Positions 7,952 through 14,096 of a DNA stretch of 15,199 nt are shown here, one piece after another. Both the position numbers and the translations under genes were made by a program. Position 1 is the stretch's first letter; every line of letters starts with the position of its first letter. The notes under the pieces were generated by a model. The model ran no database searches. It was not told the DNA's origin and was given only the letters and a program-made list of their open reading frames with translations. Where the stretch lies: positions 1-15,199 of the forward strand of contig CBDUZI010000075.1 of NCBI GenBank assembly GCA_965371665.1. The letters run 5' to 3'. The stretch is from JAUVAV01 sp965371665. Its GTDB lineage: Bacteria > Oederibacteriota > JAAXVQ01 > JAUVAV01.

Positions 7952-8968
7952 ATGATTATTGTAATGAAACCGAATGTTTCCCGCCAGGAAATCAAGGCCA
8001 TGATAGAGCGGATAAAAAAAATGAAACTTGAACCACATCTGCTCCGGGGCACGGAGCGGAATGTTATTGCCGTAGTCGGCGATGAAAGAAATTTGCAGCG
8101 CCAGCCCCTGGAAGTCATGCCCGGCGTAGAGAGCGTAATGGCGGTATTAAAGCCCTATAAGCTGGCCAGCCGGGAGAGCAAAAGCGAACGGACCGTTGTG
8201 CGAGCCGGGTCTCTTTCCATAGGCGGAGAAAAACTTGCAATTATTGCCGGACCGTGTACTGTAGAAACCCGCTCCCTGCTGCTACAGACTGCCAAGGCGA
8301 TCAAGCGGCTGGGCGCCGGAGGACTGCGCGGCGGAGCGTTCAAGCCGCGTACCAGCCCCTATGCTTTTCAAGGGCTGAAAGACAAGGGGCTTAAAATGCT
8401 GGCCGAGGCCCGCCGCCAGAGCGGTCTTCCGATCATAACCGAGGTGCTGGACCCGCGCGATATTCCGGCCGTGGCTCGCTCGGCCGACATCCTGCAAATC
8501 GGCACCCGCAACATGCAAAATTATGAGCTCCTGAAAACCGCGGGACAACAGCGCAAGCCTATACTGCTCAAGCGGGGAATGGCCGCCGGCATAGATGAGC
8601 TGCTAATGTCTGCCGAGTATATCATGGCCCAGGGTAATTATCAGGTTATCCTGTGCGAACGCGGAATCCGCACCTTCAATGATTACAGCCGAAACACCCT
8701 GGATTTAACCATTATTCCGGCGCTTAAGGAAAGAACCCATTTGCCCGTGATAGTTGATCCCTCGCATGGAACCGGCAAACGCAATTATGTGATTCCCATG
8801 TCCCGGGCAGCCGTGGCGGCCGGCGCGGACGGTCTGCTCCTGGAAGTCCATCCTCATCCGGAACGCGCCCTGGTGGACGGCCAACAGACTCTTTCCCTGG
8901 AAGAGTTCGGGGAACTGATGGATGATTTGAAAAAGCTGGCGCCCATAGTGGGGAGAAGCGTGGATTAA
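7952..8968 (+). CDS. aroF: 3-deoxy-7-phosphoheptulonate (DAHP) synthase with N-terminal ferredoxin-like domain
   Basis: This enzyme joins phosphoenolpyruvate and erythrose 4-phosphate, the first step of the shikimate pathway. The ATG at 7952 has GGAGG 8 bp upstream; a longer frame reaching 7871 lies inside rnpB and is rejected. Residues about 1-68 form the ferredoxin-like (ACT-resembling) regulatory domain of type I-beta enzymes. The catalytic barrel contains IIAGPCTVE (metal ligand Cys102), GGAFKPRTSPY, LKRGMA, CERGIRTF, VDPSHGTGKR and LEVHPHP. At 338 residues it matches the Thermotoga-type enzyme, in which the N-terminal domain gives feedback inhibition by tyrosine. Whether this one responds to Tyr or Phe cannot be told. 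Confidence 0.94.
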   Translation: MIIVMKPNVSRQEIKAMIERIKKMKLEPHLLRGTERNVIAVVGDERNLQRQPLEVMPGVESVMAVLKPYKLASRESKSERTVVRAGSLSIGGEKLAIIAGPCTVETRSLLLQTAKAIKRLGAGGLRGGAFKPRTSPYAFQGLKDKGLKMLAEARRQSGLPIITEVLDPRDIPAVARSADILQIGTRNMQNYELLKTAGQQRKPILLKRGMAAGIDELLMSAEYIMAQGNYQVILCERGIRTFNDYSRNTLDLTIIPALKERTHLPVIVDPSHGTGKRNYVIPMSRAAVAAGADGLLLEVHPHPERALVDGQQTLSLEEFGELMDDLKKLAPIVGRSVD

Positions 8969-9075
8969 GCGGGAAAGTCGATTTTGGCAGGTTTGGGAGG
9001 GTGCGGAATAAAGTAATGGACGCTTTTTGGCAGGAATAATATGTTTATTCTGAAAAGCAAATTCCTATCAGTAAC

Positions 9076-9164
9076 TGTCGCCAATAAGTATTTTCTTGGA
9101 GACCTCTCGTTTTACTCGGGATGACAAACTTACGGAATTTGGCTGAAAATGCCTTTTGGCGACA
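9076..9164. repeat. 89-bp inverted-repeat element, MITE-like
   Basis: The 20-bp ends begin TGTCGCCAA on the left (9076-9095) and finish TTGGCGACA on the right (9145-9164). They are inverted copies with 17 of 20 matches, and the nine outermost bases match perfectly. The interior includes CTCGGGATGACAAAC, which resembles the end of the repeat at 10337-10436. The structure suggests a small non-autonomous transposable element or a structured dispersed repeat. No transposase is present and no target duplication is obvious. Confidence 0.55.
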
Positions 9165-9196
9165 CTCCCATAATTAACTACATCGTAATATTGTAG

Positions 9197-9216
9197 GGGC
9201 GTTCAATTGAACGCCC
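9197..9216. repeat. 20-bp perfect palindrome
   Basis: GGGCGTTCAATTGAACGCCC is perfectly self-complementary. It could be a dispersed palindromic repeat, the site of a dimeric DNA-binding protein, or a bidirectional stem between convergent genes. It lacks a T-run on either strand, so an intrinsic terminator is not well supported. Confidence 0.6.
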
Positions 9217-9285
9217 TCGGTGCACACTGGTTTTTTCGGAGTGAAAGCTAGCAACACTAACGAATGTTTGGTTTGAATCAAATCT

Positions 9286-9786
9286 TTAAGAAGCTTCAAA
9301 TTTTATGACACACTCGTCGCCAATTTTAGAAAGTACATTTCTTTCTATTAGAACTAGCTTGACTTTTTCTGGAAGCATAAAAATATTTATAGTCTCTTCA
9401 ACCATAGCTGGAACAGGACATAAGGTACCTTCTAGTTCTGCGGCCCCCACTCCTTTAGGACATAATTTACAAGTAGAGGATGTGATTTTCAATACCACGC
9501 GTTCTTCTTCGGACACTAAGTCATGCTTCAAAGAAATCGGTAACACCTGATTCAACAATTCAAAAATATTTTTTATTTTCGTAATTAATGGATCACTTGA
9601 TTTGAAAGAAGGCGTCTTGTTTTGAGCCTTCATATATTCTGAAAGATATTTGCCCATCCTTCGGGAACCAATATTGACGGCTCCTTGATTAAGCAGTCGC
9701 AATTCATTTAAGCCTGCTATGAAAGCAGCAAAAGCGATATTCCCAGGATCAAGTTCACGTTCCGCAATTTTATCTTTGAAACTCAT
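9286..9786 (-). CDS. Cysteine-rich protein, resembles V4R (4-vinyl reductase-like) domain
   Basis: The 166-residue protein starts at ATG 9786 with AAAGGAG 6 bp upstream. The N-terminal half is helical. The C-terminal half holds Cys-x2-Cys-Pro-Lys-Gly, a later LCPVP, then Glu-Arg-Asn and a closing GDECVIKFE. That order (paired cysteines, a third cysteine with a small-residue helix, a glutamate strand, then Gly-Asp-x-Cys-hydrophobic) resembles V4R domains, which bind small molecules and often metal; the cysteine that usually follows the glutamate is missing. V4R assignment is by eye and tentative. It is the last gene of the minus-strand region, 54 bp after the minimal roadblock gene, suggesting a sensor that works with a roadblock/GTPase partner. 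No membrane segment is seen. Confidence 0.72.
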   Translation of the reverse strand: MSFKDKIAERELDPGNIAFAAFIAGLNELRLLNQGAVNIGSRRMGKYLSEYMKAQNKTPSFKSSDPLITKIKNIFELLNQVLPISLKHDLVSEEERVVLKITSSTCKLCPKGVGAAELEGTLCPVPAMVEETINIFMLPEKVKLVLIERNVLSKIGDECVIKFEAS

Positions 9787-9840
9787 AATAAGCTCCTTTC
9801 ATTTACATTATATATTTATTAAATAAAATAAAAGTTGACG

Positions 9841-10206
9841 TTACATTTCAGTCAGTACTTTTATCAAACCTTTAATCGATTTTTTGGTCTCGATTCTTAA
9901 TAGGCCTAAATTTGCTTCCGGTGAAGCTACTACTGCTAAAATTGCCTCGCCAAAGTTAACAATGATAATAATTCCTTTACTATATTCAAACATAGCCTGC
10001 CTTAATTCACCTTTATCTAAACGTGTTCCTACAACTTCGGCCGGACCAGTACTTCCAGCTAAAATCGCACCTATTTCTTCCACATCTCTTCTTACACTTT
10101 TTATAGCATTATGTATTATAAAGCCCTCTTTTCCAACCAGAAGTGCACCAGTAACAGATTCTGAATTAACCAGAGCATCCATAATTTCTTCTATACTAGT
10201 ATTCAT
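9841..10206 (-). CDS. Minimal roadblock/LC7 domain protein (MglB-like)
   Basis: The 121-residue protein is a single roadblock domain: an N-terminal helix, the strand pair GALLVGKEGFIIHN, a long helix (VEEIGAILAGS), the strands QAMFEYSKGIIIIVNFGEAILAVVA, and a C-terminal helix GLLRIETKKSIKGL. Roadblock proteins form dimers that regulate or anchor small GTPases; MglB, the GAP for MglA, is the bacterial model. A ribosome site, GGAGG, lies 10 bp before the ATG at 10206; an adjacent GTG at 10209 (7 bp) is an equally possible start. It sits in its own unit with the V4R-like gene, apart from the GTPase operon but on the same strand, and could be a second regulator of that GTPase. Confidence 0.88.
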   Translation of the reverse strand: MNTSIEEIMDALVNSESVTGALLVGKEGFIIHNAIKSVRRDVEEIGAILAGSTGPAEVVGTRLDKGELRQAMFEYSKGIIIIVNFGEAILAVVASPEANLGLLRIETKKSIKGLIKVLTEM

Positions 10207-10336
10207 CACTTAATATCCTCCTTTTTAAAAATTTATTGAAAAAATCGGATATTCTTTATAACTTAGTTCTCAGGCTTGTGCCTTTTGTGGCAGAAAATTC
10301 AGCTTCACCCCTTTCCTTAATCCTCATTAGTACGTT

Positions 10337-10436
10337 TTGTCATCCCCGCACATCTTAAACGGGAATCCAGAGATTTTTCAATGCTTATAAAACAAACTTT
10401 TTCTGGATTCCCGATAAGAGCATTCGGGAATGACAA
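10337..10436. repeat. 100-bp nested inverted repeat (CGGGAATCCAG family)
   Basis: The outer arms TTGTCATCCCCG (10337-10348) and CGGGAATGACAA (10425-10436) pair with one mismatch. The inner arms CGGGAATCCAGA (10360-10371) and TCTGGATTCCCG (10402-10413) pair perfectly. This two-step fold-back with GTCATTCCCG / CGGGAATCCAG motifs is a dispersed intergenic repeat type seen in several proteobacterial and related genomes. It lies in the predicted leader of the roadblock-V4R unit, so it would form a long RNA hairpin. Confidence 0.8.
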
Positions 10437-10572
10437 CCTAAAAACCCGACTAATTGCTCAGGCTCCCGGGGAATGGGAAGCAAGACGAAATTTATCCCAC
10501 GAAACGGCCACCAATTTTTTATACCATTTAAAGCGTCGGTTTTTCTTTATAAAACTTTAGCAATTATTGTAT

Positions 10573-10601
10573 AATATACAACAATTTATGATAACCGTCA
10601 A
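10573..10601 (-). promoter_or_regulatory. Sigma-70-like promoter for roadblock-V4R unit
   Basis: On the minus strand TTGACG (10601-10596) is followed after 17 bp by TATATT (10578-10573). Each hexamer matches five of six consensus bases and the spacing is ideal. Transcription would start near 10566, giving a leader of about 360 bases that includes the nested inverted repeat. The -10 overlaps a 15-base palindrome, TTGTATAATATACAA (10567-10581), that could be an operator. Confidence 0.55.
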
Positions 10602-10748
10602 TTAAAAAAATTATACCAAAACCCACCGCCTGATTTTGGTTACCCTTAAATATCAACTATAACCGGGAATTTTCTTTCCCCTATAACCTCGGAGGCTTCT
10701 CTTTTTTTAGCTCTTTCTTTTTAGGAGTTGGGGTTATATACCCCGCTC

Positions 10749-11888
10749 TTATTGTCTGAATAAAATAGATATACCATTCAAAACTTTTAAACTTGATTCA
10801 GTATTCCCCCGGGAAAGCCAGATTTGAGATCGGGCTAACATTTTTGCAATCTCTGTGTTACCGGTATAGAGGTTTAAAAAAATATATTTAGTTATGATTC
10901 CTTCTAAATTATCAATCGGTTTTTTTCCTGCGGATATTTCTGTAATTAGTTGCTTGATTTTATTTTTATTAAATACTTCAGTTGATAAATCGTTGTTATT
11001 CAGGTCTACGGTTGAGTTTGATTTATTAAGTAGCGTAGAAACAATGTTTTTATCACTATCCGTTTGCGACATAATTTGAACAGCATCTCGGATTATTTTT
11101 TTATCTATATTTACTAAACCGCGCTGTGAACTAATATACATTGCTGTATGAGCTAATAAATTAATCCGCAGAGGTACTCCGCGAGTTGCTTGATGTATAA
11201 GCGTTAAGGCATCGGGAGTGAATAGGGGACGTTCCTGATCGACGCGCGCTAATTGAAACGTGATATACTTAGAGGTTTCTTGGGAAGTCAGAGGCTTTAA
11301 AACGATACGTGCAGAAAGATATTTTAAAATTTTTTGAGATTCACTTGTTTTTTTAATATTTTCTGGAGAGCTCATAAATATTGATGAAAATAGGTGCTGT
11401 TCTTTAATAAAAATATTTGCCCAAGCTAGCAAGCTTTCTAAAATATTTTTATGCTGCGCTAGAATGGAATTGTCAAAAATCAAAACTATTTTTTTCCCTT
11501 TTTCTTTTAAGCTGGCCAATTTATTAATGAGATTTTCCCATGAGAGAAAAGTATGCTTCGGGGATATAATATTTGCAAGTAATTGATGAAACCAATCGGG
11601 GCTTGGATTTACTGGTGCCAGATTTATTCGTATAGAGATATAATCAGAAAAATTCTTTAGAGTATGATAAAGATAATAACTTAGGGCGGTTTTTCCCAGC
11701 CCGTCTTTTCCTATCACTAAAATAAATGGGGTTTGCATATCTGTAAAATGCCTGATAATTTGGATTTTCTTATAAAGATAGTCGGTAAGAAAATAAAAAT
11801 CGGACGAATCTTGCTGCAAAGCAGAGTGAAAGGGGAACATTTTAAATTTGTGATAATTTCGATAAAAACCGCTATTTTTGTAATACAA
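10749..11888 (-). CDS. AAA ATPase, ExeA/GspA-like, altered Walker B
   Basis: The 379-residue protein starts at TTG 11888, with GAGGTA a few bases upstream; the first possible ATG (11840) has no ribosome site and would cut the family N-terminus. Residues about 13-58 resemble the lead-in of ExeA-type ATPases (PF...FYFLT). Walker A is GKDGLGKT (residues 60-67, Lys66). Walker B is KIVLIFDNS with Asp139, but the catalytic Glu normal in this family (DEAQ) is Asn140, so hydrolysis may be weak or absent. A winged-helix-like lid follows (TRGVPLRINLLAHTAM, about 230-245). The last 80 residues are helical and may be TPR-like. It lies 100 bp after the DUF4388 gene and could read through from it or use the promoter candidate just upstream. 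Likely a nucleotide-dependent switch working with the GTPase cluster. Confidence 0.82.
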   Translation of the reverse strand: MYYKNSGFYRNYHKFKMFPFHSALQQDSSDFYFLTDYLYKKIQIIRHFTDMQTPFILVIGKDGLGKTALSYYLYHTLKNFSDYISIRINLAPVNPSPDWFHQLLANIISPKHTFLSWENLINKLASLKEKGKKIVLIFDNSILAQHKNILESLLAWANIFIKEQHLFSSIFMSSPENIKKTSESQKILKYLSARIVLKPLTSQETSKYITFQLARVDQERPLFTPDALTLIHQATRGVPLRINLLAHTAMYISSQRGLVNIDKKIIRDAVQIMSQTDSDKNIVSTLLNKSNSTVDLNNNDLSTEVFNKNKIKQLITEISAGKKPIDNLEGIITKYIFLNLYTGNTEIAKMLARSQIWLSRGNTESSLKVLNGISILFRQ

Positions 11889-11904
11889 TTTTCTACCTCG
11901 AAAT

Positions 11905-11934
11905 ATATTTATAATTGAAAATGTGAAAATAATC
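11905..11934 (-). promoter_or_regulatory. Possible internal promoter before AAA gene
   Basis: On the minus strand, TTGGAT is followed after 18 bp by TATAAA in the 100-bp gap before the AAA gene. The -35 is moderate, and the predicted transcript start falls almost at the ribosome site, leaving a very short leader. The gap also contains a small stem (CCCCT...AGGGG around an ACTC/GAGT core). AT-rich DNA produces such matches by chance, so confidence is low. Confidence 0.25.
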
Positions 11935-11988
11935 CAATTATGCCCCTGACTCCAGAGTTTAAAAACAAGGGGATGTTTATTTAAATAA

Positions 11989-12705
11989 TCATGACTTCTC
12001 GCTATCGATTATTTTATCCATACTTTCTGCGGACCGGGAGACAGTTAGAAATAATTGTCCCAATGATATACTTTTATCACAAACTACGATTAGAGTTAGA
12101 TTTCCAGCCAAACGATGGCTCAGAATAATACTCGATCGAGTTTGAATCATAAATGATTCCATAGGATCATCTTCAATATGGCTAGTGGAATTGCGGAGAA
12201 TTTCCAGTATAATCGCCAGGCTTTGATTTATATTTTCCGGGATTTTTCCACGTGCATGTTTTACTAAAGTTTTAGTAAAATGTGGATCAATAATACAAAC
12301 CATAGTTATTAATTCGTTATTTTCTAATAATTTTACCGAAGAAGTGTTGAAATAAGTTAATTGTTCTTTACTGATTAATTTGTGTCTTTCACGTTGATGT
12401 TTTTCATCCAAAAGATGTACGCCCTCCATAATTAAGTTTTCTATTTTTTTATTTATATTTTTCGATTTATTAACCGATTTTGATATCAATTCAAATTGTC
12501 CATGCGACCAATCCAGTAATTCATAAACAGCTTCTTCTCCGGCTATGTTGTTTAACTGGGCATTGATTAAAATCCCATCTTTATAATACAATTCCGCTTT
12601 ATCTTTATTATAATTAAGTTTAATAATGCTGCTTTTGCGTTCTCTTACGGGGAGCTGAAGAAGTTCAACTATGCTCATATCTTCAAGGTTGCCGGCTATA
12701 CTCAT
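11989..12705 (-). CDS. DUF4388 (PATAN) protein with C-terminal roadblock-like domain
   Basis: The 238-residue protein opens with a typical DUF4388/PATAN domain (about residues 1-75): GNLEDMSIVELLQL, KAELYYKDGILINAQL and GEEAVYELLDWSHGQFEL. Such domains are common adaptor modules beside receivers and GTPase regulators. A charged linker (about 78-115) leads to a C-terminal alpha/beta domain (about 125-232), with LITMVCIIDPHFTKTLVK, a long helix, SFMIQTRSSIILSHRL, GNLTLIVVCDK and a final helix. Its strand/helix order fits a divergent roadblock fold. The ATG at 12705 has AAAGGA upstream and lies 15 bp after the GTPase stop, so it belongs to the same operon. Likely role: a scaffold or regulator linking the GTPase to an input. 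The DUF4388 part is secure; the roadblock part is by eye. Confidence 0.82.
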   Translation of the reverse strand: MSIAGNLEDMSIVELLQLPVRERKSSIIKLNYNKDKAELYYKDGILINAQLNNIAGEEAVYELLDWSHGQFELISKSVNKSKNINKKIENLIMEGVHLLDEKHQRERHKLISKEQLTYFNTSSVKLLENNELITMVCIIDPHFTKTLVKHARGKIPENINQSLAIILEILRNSTSHIEDDPMESFMIQTRSSIILSHRLAGNLTLIVVCDKSISLGQLFLTVSRSAESMDKIIDSEKS

Positions 12706-12720
12706 TTCTGATCCTTTTGA

Positions 12721-13299
12721 TTATTCTAGTTTCCGGATTACTAGTTTGGAAATATTTTTAATAGTTGGAAAAACCCCTTTGCCGGTTTTGGCTACCGCTT
12801 CAAAACTTTCAACTCCAAAATGGTTAATTTTTCTTTCCAGTACCGGAATGTCCAAAATGTTTTTTAAGTCTCTTTTGTTGTATTGAATAATCCAGGGAAT
12901 TTGAGTAATATTCATCCCTTGGGCAAGTAAATTACGTCGCATACTTGCCAGACTTTCAATATTAGCCTCGAATTGTTCAAGTTGAGAATCAACAACAAAA
13001 ATTATACCATCACAATTGCGTAAAACTAATTCACGACTGCTTTCATAATATGTTTGACCCGGAACAGTATAAAGTAAAAGCCGTATTTTAAATCCATGAA
13101 CAAATCCCAGTTCCATGGGCAGAAAATCAAAAAAAAGAGTACGCTCTTCCGGCGTATCTAAAGAGATCATTTCACTGACCAGATTTTGCGGAACATTTTG
13201 GTAAATATATCTGAGATTAGTAGTTTTTCCACTTAATCCCGGACCATAATAAACGATTTTAATGTTAATCTCGTTATTTATAGTATTGATCGTTGCCAT
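12721..13299 (-). CDS. mglA: MglA-type Ras-like small GTPase
   Basis: The 192-residue protein closely follows Myxococcus MglA residue for residue. It has P-loop GPGLSGKTTN (Gly19-Asn28; Gly21 is the Ras Gly12 equivalent), switch I with intrinsic arginine finger Arg53 and Thr54, the LFFDFLP segment unique to MglA, switch II TVPGQ with Gln82, the base-specificity motif NKRD (Asn141-Asp144), and a closing EAVAKTGKGV. All residues known to matter for GTP binding and hydrolysis are intact. MglA is a cytoplasmic polarity switch that recruits motility machinery in its GTP form and is turned off by the roadblock dimer MglB. Here a roadblock gene ends 14 bp upstream, the same operon partnership. The start has no clear ribosome site, suggesting translational coupling. 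Whether this copy controls motility is unknown. Confidence 0.94.
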   Translation of the reverse strand: MATINTINNEINIKIVYYGPGLSGKTTNLRYIYQNVPQNLVSEMISLDTPEERTLFFDFLPMELGFVHGFKIRLLLYTVPGQTYYESSRELVLRNCDGIIFVVDSQLEQFEANIESLASMRRNLLAQGMNITQIPWIIQYNKRDLKNILDIPVLERKINHFGVESFEAVAKTGKGVFPTIKNISKLVIRKLE

Positions 13300-13313
13300 G
13301 GAATTGTCATCTG

Positions 13314-14069
13314 CTATTCATTATTTCCGAATATATCATCAAGCAATGAAGCAGCGAAGTTTTTAAATGATTCATTAGTAATTTCACTTTCAACGTTTTT
13401 AGGGGTAAGTGAAAAAGTCTTTTGAGAAGTTTTTTCTTTTAATGAAATCGTTTCATCTGATTCGGAAATCAATTCTTTTTGGGGTAGAGGTGATTTTGTG
13501 GTATTAGCGGTCGTCGCTTCTTTTTCTAAATCGGTTTTTTTTATTTTATTATCAGATGTTTCTTCTGTTTGAACAGGATGATTCACTTGCGCAGCAGTAA
13601 CTTTTTTTACTGGTAACTGCTGTTTCTGAATTTGATCTTGTGGTTTTATTTTACCGGTACCTTTAATTGGGGGCTGGTAGATTTCAAACAAATTTATAAT
13701 AGCTTTACTATGAATTTGTGTTTGCAAACGAATTAATGCGGTTTTTTGTATTCCTTCAAAAACCACGATAAGCATCATTTGCTTTACTATTAAAGAAATT
13801 TGGATATTGCGTTTTTGCCCTTGCTGAAAAAGGATGGAAAATTCTTTCTCGCCTAATAATCGCGCCACTTCTCTGGTTGCGGAAAACATGCCGGCAACGA
13901 GAGCACCCAAAGCTGGAAGGTTGATGAAATTGCAATTTCCCGACCAGGTTACTATCTGACCATCTTGAGTAATTAAAATAGTACAGGTTGAATTAGTCTT
14001 TTCAACCAAACTTCCTAAGACGCCTTCGATTTCACTCCGCTTAGCGTTAATAACATGTATTCCTTCCAT
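13314..14069 (-). CDS. Roadblock/LC7 protein with long charged tail (MglB-like)
   Basis: The start ATG at 14069 has GGGGGA close upstream; a TTG four codons earlier is less likely. Residues about 8-125 form a roadblock domain (CTILITQDGQIVTWSG, a helix with ALGALVAGMFSATREVARLLG, the strand pair FSILFQQ..ISLIV, and MMLIVVFE). It is followed by about 100 residues rich in Lys, Glu, Thr, Gln and Pro with no predicted fold, and a hydrophobic/acidic closing peptide, FAASLLDDIFGN. The roadblock domain probably dimerises and contacts the neighbouring MglA-type GTPase as MglB does; the tail and end peptide look like a flexible tether with a docking motif. The 251-residue length is well above a minimal MglB (about 120-160). 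It lies 14 bp before the GTPase gene. Confidence 0.87.
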   Translation of the reverse strand: MEGIHVINAKRSEIEGVLGSLVEKTNSTCTILITQDGQIVTWSGNCNFINLPALGALVAGMFSATREVARLLGEKEFSILFQQGQKRNIQISLIVKQMMLIVVFEGIQKTALIRLQTQIHSKAIINLFEIYQPPIKGTGKIKPQDQIQKQQLPVKKVTAAQVNHPVQTEETSDNKIKKTDLEKEATTANTTKSPLPQKELISESDETISLKEKTSQKTFSLTPKNVESEITNESFKNFAASLLDDIFGNNE

Positions 14070-14096
14070 GATTTCCCCCAAACATGTAATCCGGAA

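Larger units (their letters stand above)
8969..9285. other. Non-coding junction between the two regions
   Basis: This 317-bp stretch separates the plus-strand GC-rich genes from the minus-strand AT-rich genes, which converge on it. It contains an 89-bp inverted-repeat element (9076-9164) and a 20-bp palindrome (9197-9216), described separately. I see no convincing gene and no clean intrinsic terminator for either strand. Confidence 0.7.
10210..10748. other. Non-coding gap with promoter and nested inverted repeat
   Basis: This 539-bp stretch lies between the AAA gene and the minimal roadblock gene. It contains a minus-strand promoter candidate (10573-10601), a 100-bp nested inverted repeat in the predicted leader (10337-10436) and a small GGGGT/ACCCC stem just after the AAA stop codon (10730-10744). 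I found no convincing small gene. Confidence 0.7.

Noticed and set aside
9041..9124. 27-codon open frame starting ATGTTTATTCTG
   Set aside because: It is short, crosses into the inverted-repeat element, and shows no sign of selection for coding.
10730..10744. GGGGT/ACCCC stem just after the AAA gene, considered as a terminator
   Set aside because: It has only 5 bp of stem and no T-run on the minus strand downstream.
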